Shown: positions 53,594-61,822, counted from the stretch's first letter. The stretch is DNA of 64,000 nt from Alkalicoccobacillus porphyridii (GCF_007293315.1 NZ_VLXZ01000002.1:186001-250000), one strand, 5' to 3'. Program-made: numbers and translations. The notes: generated from the sequence alone by a model not told the origin.

Positions 53594-53677
53594 ACACTTT
53601 CCTACGCTAGTTCTAACTAGTTCAGGTTCAAAGGGTTTGAGTTTGTACTCATCTCAGTTAAATAACACCCCTAGTGT
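53594..53677 (-). ncRNA. TPP riboswitch aptamer (THI element)
   Basis: The minus strand carries the conserved parts in order: P1 ACACT, GGGGTG, CTGAGATGAG, ACCCTTTGAACCTGA, CTAG/CTAG stem loop, GCGTAGGAA and the closing AGTGT. These are the hallmarks of thiamine pyrophosphate sensors. It lies 115 bases before the SDR start with a terminator between, so TPP binding should switch the SDR-monooxygenase operon off. Confidence 0.95.
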
Positions 53678-54038
53678 TTTAAATGATTTAATTGTTATTT
53701 GGTATTTTCAGGTATTACTTCTTCTTATTTTCACTATAACGTAGATTCTTAGGTGCGTAAAGTTTAACTAAATTTTTTCACATATAATATTCGGTATTAT
53801 TGAGTTCTTGATTAGGAATCATAATTCATATTTAGGTCTTTTAAAGTTTTTACCTCTATTCTTTTCTATTCCATTTTCTCCTATTTTAATAATTTGTGAA
53901 TCAGATCCTACCTAAAGGTATGACTTATTTTTGTGACGTTCAAAAAATAAAAAACAACCTTTTGAAGCTCTCTAAACCCATATAAATTAATAGACAGATT
54001 TAATCCAAAAGGCATAAATTTTGGGCGGGGATAGAATT

Positions 54039-54079
54039 AAAAAAGCGCAACTCTTTAAGTAAGGAGTTAGCGCCTTTTT
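54039..54079. terminator. Bidirectional terminator
   Basis: AAAAAAGCGCAACTC pairs with GAGTT-A-GCGCCTTTTT (one bulge). It follows the 37-aa gene on the minus strand. From 53690 to 54038 the sequence is AT-rich with no gene seen. Confidence 0.7.
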
Positions 54080-54102
54080 AATATATGACTTTAGATAACC
54101 AT

Positions 54103-54216
54103 TCAGCTGTTTTCACTATTTTTTTTCTTAATTGTTGCGTAAGTCAACATGCCTAAGGAAAATGTTACAACTCCAATAATAAAATAGATAAAGATGTCAA
54201 TAGTCGTGGCACTCAT
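54103..54216 (-). CDS. Small single-pass membrane protein (37 aa)
   Basis: 37 residues: SATTIDIFIYFIIGVVTFSL, GMLTYATIKKKNSENS, i.e. one membrane helix and a basic tail. GGAGGTG nine bases before the ATG is an excellent ribosome site, and a terminator follows, so it is likely a true mini-gene. Function unknown; too short for standard gene callers. Confidence 0.65.
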   Translation of the reverse strand: MSATTIDIFIYFIIGVVTFSLGMLTYATIKKKNSENS

Positions 54217-54354
54217 GAATTTTCACCTCCGTTTAAAATTCACTTAACATACTCTACCTTCATTTCATAAAAATCAAACTATTCTTAAAAAAGAGTTTGA
54301 CCTAGCTAAGTATTGGGAACTGACAAACAGAAATCAATAAACCAAAAAGGAGAT

Positions 54355-54483
54355 ATGTGTAAAAGGAGTAAACTTTTGATTAAAGGGCAAGCGCAAAAAC
54401 TTTACACCTTAGATCACCTTTGACAAGCTCCTTATCCTCTTACTTCGAGACTTCGTGCAAAAGGGGAAAAAAGTTCCCCTTAA
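54355..54483 (+). pseudogene. Short ORF interrupted by a TGA
   Basis: An ATG behind AAAAAGGAG opens a frame that stops at a TGA (54421) after 22 codons; the same frame continues with QAPYPLTSRLRAKGEKSSP to a TAA at 54483. The continuous look suggests one decayed small gene. A hairpin AAGGGGAA/TTCCCCTT overlaps its end. The rest of 54217-54540 shows nothing. Confidence 0.3.
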
Positions 54484-54540
54484 GGGGACTGATTCATTGC
54501 TTCAGCAGTCCAAAAAATAAAAGGAAAAGGGGCTAAATAT

Positions 54541-55206
54541 ATGTTCACTACCATTTATCAAATTAACATTAACAATCAAGAGATTATTTTTTCTTTTACG
54601 GACTACCAATTATAATTGATGGTTACGAGGTAGAATTAGAAATACATGATATTAATAAGAAAGAGTATATTTCTAAAAAAGTTTGGTCTATCAATAAATA
54701 TCAAATTTGCGTTTCATGGATTAACTGGATTATTTATAGGATGGATCAAATTGAAGAGAGCAGAGAAGGATTGGAAGAATTTATGGAATAAAATACGAAG
54801 AAGCGGATACATTATATGAAGCATTAATTACTGATTCAGCCAGTAGTCCATTTGCCCGGGCTTTAATCTATCAAGGGTACGCTTTTAATCGACTTAGACA
54901 AGATCTGCAAGATGAAGCGGAACATTACATAATCGAAGCGCTCACAACTGAAGGTCATAGAGATTCTATTTTAGGAAATAAATCTAAAGGTGAATTAGCT
55001 TTTATAAATTTACGTTTAGGTAATATTACTGAAGGTACACAACTCCTAGAAGAAGTAGAAGAGAAATCACATGAACTAAAAGATATAGAATATCAACTAC
55101 GCTGCTACATAAATCGTCATTTATACGTTAATTATGATGAAAGAAAAGTTAGAGAAGGAATTGAAGCCCTGGAATCAGAAGAACTATACTTTGATGCTGA
55201 AGATTA
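54541..55206 (+). pseudogene. Frameshifted gene of unknown function, TPR-like C-terminal half
   Basis: An ATG with AAAGGGG upstream starts MFTTIYQININNQEIIF, which stops at 54615. A second frame continues from the T-run near 54590 with YGLPIIIDGYEVELEIHDIN ... YRMDQIEESREGLEEFME, ending at 54791. A third frame then reads YGIKYEEADTLYEALITDSA ... SSPFARALIYQGYAFNRL ... LEEVEEKSHELKDIEYQLRC to a TAG at 55206. The last part has tetratricopeptide-like amphipathic helices. Two one-base shifts would restore a single protein of about 220 residues. Family not recognised. Confidence 0.55.
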
Positions 55207-55299
55207 GCTCCTTTTAGTTTTAGTTAATAAAGGTCTACTGTCGTTATCTGGCATCTTTCACCCCTTCTTTTAATCAATTATATGTATCTCGTTTTAGGA

Positions 55300-55461
55300 C
55301 TACGTTTCCCTTTTCTCTACAAACAACAAAATAAATGTTGCCACTGGTCCGAGTAATAAAGAAAGCAAAAACCAGTTAAGTCCCGTTCTATTTTTACCTT
55401 GTGCTAAACCTGCATTGATTAATGCAAGTGTACCCCACCCCACAGCATATTGACCATCCAA
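55300..55461 (-). CDS. Small two-helix membrane protein (53 aa)
   Basis: 53 residues from a TTG: AVGWGTLALINAGLAQGKNR, TGLNWFLLSLLLGPVATFIL, LFVEKRET. The pattern of GKNRxGLNWFxLSLLLGPxAT recurs in small bacterial membrane proteins of unknown role. AGGTGG lies eight bases upstream. It directly follows the histidine phosphatase gene. Confidence 0.65.
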   Translation of the reverse strand: MDGQYAVGWGTLALINAGLAQGKNRTGLNWFLLSLLLGPVATFILLFVEKRET

Positions 55462-55479
55462 GAAGAGAACCACCTTTCC

Positions 55480-56094
55480 TTATTCTAAATGTTCCGTCAT
55501 ATTTTCCATCGTCAAAACCCACTTACCTTTTACGTATTCTATTTTGTGTAGGCTCGTATAGTTAATAGGGAATTTCTTATTTTTGTTTGACCATGTTTTG
55601 TCTTTTAGAATGTGGTAGATGATGTTGATCACTCCACCGTGAGTGACAATGAATACGTCATCTTGGTGATTGGATTCAATCTGTCCCCTACATTCCATCT
55701 CAAATGCCTCTTTTATTCTTGTGAAATTTTCATTTGGACTTTCCCCACCTGGAAACCGTTCATCCATCTCTAAGCTGTTATAATATAATCCGGGATATTT
55801 TTGATCCGCTTCCTCATTCGGCATACCCGCTAAGACCCCATTATTCGTCTCTCTCCAGTGATCAGTCTCAACTACATCGACATTAAGTTCCCGACCAATC
55901 TTCTCTGCGGTTTCCAAAGCTCTTGCTAAGTCGCTGCTCATGACTCGATTAACTTTAAACGTATGTTCTTCCCTCTTTAAAAATGCAGCTAACTTCTTTG
56001 CCTGTTGTTTGCCTTCTTCAATGAGACCTCTTTGGCTCCAACCGCCTCGATATCCTTCATCGTCCCTACCATGACGAACCAAATAAATAGCCAT
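55480..56094 (-). CDS. Histidine phosphatase (phosphoglycerate mutase-like) protein
   Basis: 204 residues. YLVRHGRDDEG carries the catalytic RHG, RVMSSDLARALETAEKIG the second Arg, WRETNNGVLAGMPNEEADQK the Glu, and FIVTHGGVINIIYH the second His. It removes phosphate from a phospho-sugar, nucleotide or similar; substrate unknown. AGGAGG precedes the ATG. The 53-aa membrane gene follows closely. Confidence 0.9.
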   Translation of the reverse strand: MAIYLVRHGRDDEGYRGGWSQRGLIEEGKQQAKKLAAFLKREEHTFKVNRVMSSDLARALETAEKIGRELNVDVVETDHWRETNNGVLAGMPNEEADQKYPGLYYNSLEMDERFPGGESPNENFTRIKEAFEMECRGQIESNHQDDVFIVTHGGVINIIYHILKDKTWSNKNKKFPINYTSLHKIEYVKGKWVLTMENMTEHLE

Positions 56095-56176
56095 GTAACC
56101 CTCCTAGTCATGAGCATAGCCGTTTACTACGTTCACACTATCTTTCTACAATTTTATCCAAAATCCTTTGTATAAA

Positions 56177-56217
56177 ATAAAAAAGAGCACTGGTCCTTGT
56201 TATAGGAACGTGCCCTT
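56177..56217 (-). terminator. Imperfect terminator of the lipoprotein gene
   Basis: On the minus strand GGGCACGTTCC and GGACCAGTGCTC pair with two irregularities, followed by TTTTTTATTTTA. Confidence 0.5.
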
Positions 56218-56286
56218 AGAAGATACTCGAATGTTTTCGTTTATATCTAAGTGTCTCATCAGATGCCTACGTTTCGTCTTAAACCA

Positions 56287-57294
56287 TCATTCATCAATAT
56301 TCTCAGGTATGTCCAACATTCCACGTTCTTCAATGTGAAGTTCATGTTCAACCCCGTCATTCTCCAGTTCTGTTTTTCTCTCTTCAGCTTCTTCCATAGT
56401 ATGATAGTACCCCTCTTCTACAAATACCGTGAAGCCATCTGAGTGCAAGGTTCTCACCTGCTCTGCGCCACGTTCTGTAAACTCTGATCCTGCGCCTTCA
56501 ATATTAATAGTTGACTCCCCCTGTGGAGTAGATGCCGTTCTAACGGAAAAAATGGTAGCAGCTTCATCTTCTCTTTCCACCCTACTGACATCCGTCACAA
56601 TCTTAGCGGGATCATGCATCTCAAACACCTCAAACTCAACAGATTCTTGCATATAAACCGCTAATTGTATCGTGGCATCATCAAAGTACGGAACGATTTC
56701 CATGTATGAAAAAAGATCCATGCTTGAGAAATCGGGTATCTCTTCTGGCATCCCACGAATTCCGCGCAACGTATAAACAAGTCGAGAAGGGTATGCTTCT
56801 TTTGTGACTTCAAAGTGATTGGGTATGACTGCAGGACCCTCAAGCTCTTGATATGACCCTTCATAAATATCAAGAACCAACCTCTCATACTCGTCATGTA
56901 TTCCAGAGTCAATATCCCCTACACTTCTTCCATCTGTTATTTCCCCGCCGGTAAATGTGCCATTCTGCATATAATTGTTTTCTTTTGATGTCGTCGCCTC
57001 TTGTTCCTCTCCTTCTTGGACAACCTGTTCTTCATAGCTAGGTTCATTCTCTGTCTCAACTGCATCGGTCTCTGAATCTGTTTCTATGTCTTCTGTTTCC
57101 GTCCCTTCTTCTTCGTTCACATCGCTCTCCGTTTCATTCATATCATCTGTATTCTCCACTTCTTCATTTTCTGTTGGAGAATCTGCTGTTCCATTGGCTG
57201 AATCAGGTGCGGAATCATCCATCTCCCCACTCTGACAAGCAGCGAGCAGAAATACGGTACATACAGCTCCTGTAACTACACTCATTTTTTTCAT
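56287..57294 (-). CDS. Surface lipoprotein with acidic linker
   Basis: 335 residues. Lipoprotein signal with lipobox LLAAC, then about 90 very acidic residues (many E, D, T, S), a natural stalk. The globular part includes YERLVLDIYEGSYQELEGPA, RLVYTLRGIRGMPEEIPDFS and FEVFEMHDPAKIVTDVSRVE, resembling AMIN-type peptidoglycan/surface domains, and a SPOR-like end FTVFVEEGYYHTMEEAEERK. Domain names are tentative. The ATG at 57294 has AAAGGGG upstream; the longer frame has no ribosome site. Confidence 0.7.
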   Translation of the reverse strand: MKKMSVVTGAVCTVFLLAACQSGEMDDSAPDSANGTADSPTENEEVENTDDMNETESDVNEEEGTETEDIETDSETDAVETENEPSYEEQVVQEGEEQEATTSKENNYMQNGTFTGGEITDGRSVGDIDSGIHDEYERLVLDIYEGSYQELEGPAVIPNHFEVTKEAYPSRLVYTLRGIRGMPEEIPDFSSMDLFSYMEIVPYFDDATIQLAVYMQESVEFEVFEMHDPAKIVTDVSRVEREDEAATIFSVRTASTPQGESTINIEGAGSEFTERGAEQVRTLHSDGFTVFVEEGYYHTMEEAEERKTELENDGVEHELHIEERGMLDIPENIDE

Positions 57295-57402
57295 TAGTAC
57301 GCCCCTTTTCTTGTTCTCTATTACCCCTTTCCCTTCACCCATAAAAAACCAAACCAGTTTTTTAATACATATACAAAGTAATGATAGGATTTCATTTTTT
57401 AA

Positions 57403-57447
57403 CAAAAAAATCCTCATCTCTCTTTTAACAAAAAGAAAGATGAAGAT
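57403..57447 (-). terminator. Terminator of the FNR-type reductase gene
   Basis: On the minus strand ATCTTCATCTTTCTTTT pairs with AAAAGAGAGATGAGGAT (two wobbles), then TTTTTTT. Confidence 0.7.
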
Positions 57448-57463
57448 TTACATATCGCAGCCG

Positions 57464-58165
57464 TTACGACAAAAATTCAGGTAGCTGTTGTTCATGCTTG
57501 TCGAGCATGATTTGTTCTGGTTTAATGCCCTGCTCACGCAATATGGCAATATTCTGCATGAGAAATTCGTCGCTACCAACAACATAAAAGAGTCCATCCT
57601 TGTCTGCAGAAAGATTATTCACTTCTTCATAGTAGTCTTTACGGGTAGAGACAAACCGTGATGTGAACTTCTTGTCTGGGACAGAATTAAATATAGTCGT
57701 AAATAAATAATCTTTGGATGAATCAATATTTAAGGAATGAATCTGATGAACGTTGTCAGCACGTTCTAAATAATTAAGGACAAGTGGTCTGAATGTTGCC
57801 AGCCCAACACCTGATGACAGCAGATACACATTTTTGTCTTCTCTTTTAAGTGGTACATTCGAATGTGTTTTGAAAATGGCCACTTCATCACCAACACCAA
57901 GGTTTCTTAAAATCGTTTTAAATTCAGAGCACTGCTCTCTAATACGTGTTGTAATCCCAATGGATTTCTCGTTCGGCAACGTAGAAATGGACATGTGACG
58001 AATCAGGCTGCGGTTTGGTTTCTCTCCCGCATTAAAACCTTTTAGTGCAAAGTGAGTGTGGGAGCCTTCCTCCCATGTGAAATCTTGCGGGCAGTCGAGC
58101 AAGTAAGTCTTTACCTCACGCGTTTCGTCAATGATCTTATTGATTTTAGTCCAGTATATTTGCAT
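57464..58165 (-). CDS. FNR-type flavoprotein reductase, probably iron-regulated
   Basis: 233 residues. FAD/NAD(P)-binding reductase pattern: KPNRSLIRHMSISTLPNEKS (FAD Arg-x-x-Ser-type motif region), LGVGDEVAIFKTHSNVPLK, NVYLLSSGVGLATFRPLVLN (NAD-binding GxGxAxFRP) and LFYVVGSDEFLMQNIAILRE. It lacks a ferredoxin domain. The near-perfect Fur box upstream suggests a ferric or ferric-siderophore reductase, by inference. ATG at 58165 has GGGGAGAG eight bases upstream. Confidence 0.8.
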   Translation of the reverse strand: MQIYWTKINKIIDETREVKTYLLDCPQDFTWEEGSHTHFALKGFNAGEKPNRSLIRHMSISTLPNEKSIGITTRIREQCSEFKTILRNLGVGDEVAIFKTHSNVPLKREDKNVYLLSSGVGLATFRPLVLNYLERADNVHQIHSLNIDSSKDYLFTTIFNSVPDKKFTSRFVSTRKDYYEEVNNLSADKDGLFYVVGSDEFLMQNIAILREQGIKPEQIMLDKHEQQLPEFLS

Positions 58166-58219
58166 TGCGTAATCTCTCCCCTCATATGCGTGCAACATTA
58201 TCATTTAGTCTACATTAAT

Positions 58220-58234
58220 TGATAATAATTCTCA
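58220..58234. promoter_or_regulatory. Fur box
   Basis: TGATAATAATTCTCA matches the 7-1-7 Fur consensus TGATAATNATTATCA with one mismatch and lies 55 bases before the FNR-type reductase. Confidence 0.75.
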
Positions 58235-58261
58235 ATAGAAAAGATGATATGCACTAAATAA

Positions 58262-58284
58262 GACCCCAGCAAATAGCTGGGGTC
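58262..58284 (-). terminator. Terminator of the Eis-like acetyltransferase gene
   Basis: GACCCCAGC-AAATA-GCTGGGGTC is a 9-bp perfect stem just past the stop, followed on the minus strand by TTATTT. Confidence 0.75.
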
Positions 58285-58289
58285 CTATC

Positions 58290-59450
58290 TCAAAAGAAAT
58301 CAACAAGAGCAGGCTCTTCATCGGGAATATGACTTACAAACGCTTCTATTTTCTGTTTATCTCCTTTGATCAAACCTTGTTTGATATAAAGAGAAGGACG
58401 TCGGTAACCGAGCATCAACCCACTGAGGGTTTGGATGCTCATCTTCATTGAAGGCGCTTCCATATCGCTTGTGACTTCACAGCTTATCTCTTCATTTGTT
58501 ATAGAAAGAGAGAAGGTCTTGTTGTTCCACTCTGCACAAGGGTCTTCAACTTGAATGGTATAGTTTCCGCCTTCGGATTTAAGAAATGGAAATGCTAATA
58601 AAAACGCTTGCACATCAACAACCCTGGCCATAAAGTAAGGCATAATTTCAGCTTTGGTTTTAGGATCTGGCAAAACATAATTCAAATGATCCGATGCTGG
58701 TACCGTAATTTCAGCAGATTGAATCATGGAGTCATGCTGTCCGATGAACGCAAGAAGAGCGTCTAAGCCAGCTGGCTCTGTATAGAGGAGCTCTTCCGTT
58801 TCAAGCTGACGATCCTTGAATTGGTAAACCATATAAGCAAGCGGCGACCCTGATTGATCCGTGTAGAGTGCGATGTTATGTTTTCTGTACCTATATTCAA
58901 GGCTTTTCCACCACCACTCTTCGCGGTTCAGCTTTCCGTGGCTTTGTGCGTTTTCATAGACTGTACGAATGCGTTTGTCCGAGTATGAGACACGTTCTAT
59001 TTGCCCTTCAACGAGTGGGTTGGGCTTTGGAAGCTGTGTTTTTTCAAGGGTATACGTGACTTCATCAAAAGCCATTTCCCAGCCATACTTTCGATAAAAA
59101 CCAACCGAGAATGGGGCAAGGTATGAAAGAAGCTGTCCTTTGCTACGCATGTCCTTAAGCGAATGGATTAATAATTGCTTGATAAGACCTTTTCTGCGTT
59201 GCTCTGGATAGGTTGCCACTCCCCCAACTCCGGCCATTTTCATCGCTTTCCCGTAGATATTCACACTAAAAGGTAACAGCTCCAACTTAGCAAGTACCTG
59301 CCCATCCGATACCTCTCCAAAGCTTGTTACCTCCTTCCATTCAAGTTCTGCAACTGGACGTGAGGCCTCTGGGTCAATGGCATGGAATGCGTAACAGCTT
59401 AATTGAAAGGCTTGTTCAAACTCTTGATCTGTTAACTGTTGAATCGTCAA
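58290..59450 (-). CDS. Eis-like N-acetyltransferase (GNAT plus SCP2-like domain)
   Basis: 386 residues. N-terminal GNAT with AGVGGVATYPEQRRKGLIKQ (acetyl-CoA loop), SYLAPFSVGFYRKYGWEMAF, a second GNAT half (TELLY-type region around 200) and a C-terminal sterol-carrier-like domain ending at the terminal carboxylate, as in the Eis (enhanced intracellular survival) family. Eis-type enzymes acetylate amines such as aminoglycosides; the natural substrate is unknown. TTG start with GGGGG seven bases upstream. Confidence 0.85.
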   Translation of the reverse strand: MTIQQLTDQEFEQAFQLSCYAFHAIDPEASRPVAELEWKEVTSFGEVSDGQVLAKLELLPFSVNIYGKAMKMAGVGGVATYPEQRRKGLIKQLLIHSLKDMRSKGQLLSYLAPFSVGFYRKYGWEMAFDEVTYTLEKTQLPKPNPLVEGQIERVSYSDKRIRTVYENAQSHGKLNREEWWWKSLEYRYRKHNIALYTDQSGSPLAYMVYQFKDRQLETEELLYTEPAGLDALLAFIGQHDSMIQSAEITVPASDHLNYVLPDPKTKAEIMPYFMARVVDVQAFLLAFPFLKSEGGNYTIQVEDPCAEWNNKTFSLSITNEEISCEVTSDMEAPSMKMSIQTLSGLMLGYRRPSLYIKQGLIKGDKQKIEAFVSHIPDEEPALVDFF

Positions 59451-59552
59451 ATGAATGCCCCCTTTATGTAGAGAATATCTTTAGTTTAGCATATGTCATT
59501 GGGATGTAGAGAATGGTGATTTTACTACACTTTAATTATTATCCTCATATAA

Positions 59553-59578
59553 GGTTACAACCACTCTAGGTAGGGTAA
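59553..59578 (+). promoter_or_regulatory. SigB-type promoter
   Basis: GGTTAC and GGGTAA are 14 bases apart, close to the SigB consensus GTTTAA-N12-15-GGGTAT, about 45 bases before the 54-aa gene. Confidence 0.55.
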
Positions 59579-59623
59579 GCAGAGAATATAGGTATCTACC
59601 AACTAATAGTGAGGAGGATATCT

Positions 59624-59788
59624 ATGATTCATCGCTTAGAGCGAGAACTGTTTCAACGAGAGCTAGAGTTCCTCAAAATGCTACAGGGAAAAGCGACTAA
59701 AGAAGATAGTCCCTTTTCAGCGGCAATTGAGGAGGAGATTCATCATCTAGAACAAGTTCTCGAGGAAACAGAAACTGCGAAATCTTGA
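59624..59788 (+). CDS. Small helical protein (54 aa), possible general stress gene
   Basis: 54 residues, almost all charged helix: MIHRLERELFQRELEFLKML, EDSPFSAAIEEEIHHLEQVL, a likely coiled-coil hairpin. AGGAGG six bases before the ATG and a SigB-type promoter upstream support a real gene. The next gene is ytvA, itself a SigB-pathway protein. Family not recognised. Confidence 0.68.
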   Translation: MIHRLERELFQRELEFLKMLQGKATKEDSPFSAAIEEEIHHLEQVLEETETAKS

Positions 59789-59900
59789 TTAGTTTTAAGG
59801 GTGGGGGTCTCCCCATCCTACATACCCTATGTTTAGTGAAAAGATATTCTTCTCACTGTAGGGTAGGTATCTAATCAAATCTTGCTCTAAGTGTTCAGTA

Positions 59901-59930
59901 AAGCAAGCACACTTTGATGTGTGCTTGCTT
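59901..59930 (+). terminator. Terminator between the 54-aa gene and ytvA
   Basis: AAGCAAGCACAC and GTGTGCTTGCTT form a 12-bp perfect stem with a six-base loop, followed by TATATA-type sequence. Confidence 0.75.
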
Positions 59931-60004
59931 TATATATGTAAATAAAACCATATCATTCCCGTAACCATTGTGTTACGCTTGGTCAACAAATAGTGGAGGT
60001 GCTA

Positions 60005-60787
60005 ATGGAGCGCACAATTGCAACTAAAGAACTTCTTTTCGAGGCATTAGATCAAACAAGGGCTGGAGTACTTATTACGGATCCCCAACTCGAAGACAAT
60101 CCAATTATTTATGCCAATTATGGCTTTTATGATATGACTGGATATGATTCTGGTGAGATTATCGGGCAGAACTGCCGTTTCCTTCAAGGAGAAGATACAG
60201 ATAAACATCAAGTTCATGCGTTAAAACAAGCGATTGAAGCGAATGCTTCTATTACTGTGACGCTTTATAATTATAAGAAATGCGGGAAAGGCTTCTGGAA
60301 TAGTTTGACTGTTGATCACCTTTATATTGAGGCAGAAGAAAAGCATTACTTCATCGGGGTTCAGAAGGATGTCACGATTGAAAAGAACCTTGAAGCTAGC
60401 TTAAAAGAAGCTCAAAAGGAAGTGCAGACGTTAGCCTGTCCCATTGTTCCATTAACAAAAGGGGTGGCTGTACTCCCCCTCATAGGAACCATGAGTCAAG
60501 AACGTTTCATGAACATTCTAACATGTACAACAGAGGAAATTGTATCTAAGCGGCTACAAACGATTATTGTTGACCTGTCAGGTGTCGTTACTTTTAATGA
60601 GCTGCTCTTACCAGACTTAGTTCGCTTAAGAGATGTAATTAAATTGCAGGGAGCAGAATTATATGTGACCGGAATGTCTTCAGAATTAATTTTAAACACA
60701 CTTGATTCTAAGCAATATAGTCGTACTAATTTGCAAACAGCAAGTACCGTCCAGGATATACTTGAAAAGCTTAATAAATCATCTTAA
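60005..60787 (+). CDS. ytvA: Blue-light sensor YtvA (LOV-STAS), positive regulator of SigB
   Basis: 260 residues, matching B. subtilis YtvA (261) in size and order. LOV domain (about 10-125) with the flavin-binding signature GQNCRFLQG and photoactive Cys57, then a linker helix (VTIEKNLEASLKEAQKEVQ) and a C-terminal STAS domain (VLPLIGTMSQERF, IIVDLSGVVTFNE). It forms a FMN-Cys adduct in blue light and feeds into the stressosome/SigB pathway. ATG at 60005 has GGAGG five bases upstream; the GTG at 59993 overlaps that site. Confidence 0.93.
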   Translation: MERTIATKELLFEALDQTRAGVLITDPQLEDNPIIYANYGFYDMTGYDSGEIIGQNCRFLQGEDTDKHQVHALKQAIEANASITVTLYNYKKCGKGFWNSLTVDHLYIEAEEKHYFIGVQKDVTIEKNLEASLKEAQKEVQTLACPIVPLTKGVAVLPLIGTMSQERFMNILTCTTEEIVSKRLQTIIVDLSGVVTFNELLLPDLVRLRDVIKLQGAELYVTGMSSELILNTLDSKQYSRTNLQTASTVQDILEKLNKSS

Positions 60788-60819
60788 AAAGCTATCTATT
60801 TGTATAGATAGCTTTTTTT
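60786..60819. terminator. Bidirectional terminator after ytvA
   Basis: GCTATCTA and TAGATAGC pair with flanking A and T runs on both sides; shared with the convergent YitT-family gene. Confidence 0.85.
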
Positions 60820-60838
60820 ATTGTACTTTTGTCATTAT

Positions 60839-61660
60839 TCAATTGCTACCAAAAAAAGTTCCCCCAGAAACGTCTTTCACATTATTCACCACAACGAATG
60901 CATCTGGATCGATCTCATTAATAATTCTTCTGAGCTGCATCACTTTATGATTTTTGATAAGGACATACAGCATCTTTTGCTCCTGATTCGCATAGACGCC
61001 CTTTCCATTTATATAGGTAGCACTTGAAGCAAGATTTGTTACTACCCTTTTGGCAATCTCATCATGTTTACTTGAGACAATGACAAATGCTTTTTTACTA
61101 TCTAAGCCTCCAATGACATAATCACTCGCTACTTTACCTATAAATAAGGCGATGACCGTATACAACGTATTTAGGACACCGATGATGAATACCCCCGCTA
61201 AAACAATGATCACATCCATGATGAAGGCGGTAAAGATCACATCCCAACCAAATTTCTTCTTTAGTAATAACGCAATGGTCGAAGTGCCTCCGATAGAACT
61301 TCCAGAATAGATCACTAAGCCAAAGCCAACCCCAGACAAAAGACCAAAGAAAATAGCCGCAACCAAAGGATCCTCCAAAACAATGCCGTATGGTTCAGTT
61401 AGATAGGTGAAGAAAGAAAGCATCGGCACGGTCACGATCGTTTTTAAAACAACCGATTTAGATAAATATTTATAACTAAATAACGTAATCACCACGAACA
61501 ATCCAAAAACTACAATGGAGGGTGATACCCCTATGGCATAGTAAATTAATAAAGCTAATCCAAGAATGCCCCCATCAGCAATTGAATGCGGCATCGCCAG
61601 CAATGTAATACTTAACGCTATAATGAGTGTTCCAGATATCATAAGGATCACGTTTTTCAT
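60839..61660 (-). CDS. YitT-family (DUF2179) membrane protein
   Basis: 273 residues: about five N-terminal membrane helices (ISGTLIIALSITLLAMPHSI, GGILGLALLIYYAIG, SGVGFGLVIYSGSSIGGTST) and a C-terminal soluble DUF2179 domain (AFVIVSSKHDEIAKRVVTNL, LYVLIKNHKVMQLRRIINEI, DPDAFVVVNNVKDVSG). Function unknown in the family, transport suggested. ATG at 61660 has GAGGAGG five bases upstream. Confidence 0.92.
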   Translation of the reverse strand: MKNVILMISGTLIIALSITLLAMPHSIADGGILGLALLIYYAIGVSPSIVVFGLFVVITLFSYKYLSKSVVLKTIVTVPMLSFFTYLTEPYGIVLEDPLVAAIFFGLLSGVGFGLVIYSGSSIGGTSTIALLLKKKFGWDVIFTAFIMDVIIVLAGVFIIGVLNTLYTVIALFIGKVASDYVIGGLDSKKAFVIVSSKHDEIAKRVVTNLASSATYINGKGVYANQEQKMLYVLIKNHKVMQLRRIINEIDPDAFVVVNNVKDVSGGTFFGSN

Positions 61661-61682
61661 AGTAACCTCCTCTATCAAACAA

Positions 61683-61707
61683 AAAAAGAGCTAAATTAGC
61701 TCTTTTT
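61683..61707. terminator. Bidirectional terminator
   Basis: AAAAAGAGCTA and TAGCTCTTTTT form an 11-bp perfect stem with a three-base loop just upstream of the YitT-family start; on the minus strand it ends the preceding hydrolase transcript. Confidence 0.75.
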
Positions 61708-61822
61708 ATATACATATATCATCTTTCCAATCCAAGCATAAGCTTCTGCATTCCTATTGTAAAGAATCTACTGCTAGCAAATTGTAGCAACCTTTCATCT
61801 TTTCATTCGTCTTATAACCATT

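Noticed and set aside
53690-55300. Mobile element or integrase remnant
   Set aside because: No transposase or integrase fragments, target duplication or terminal repeats could be found.
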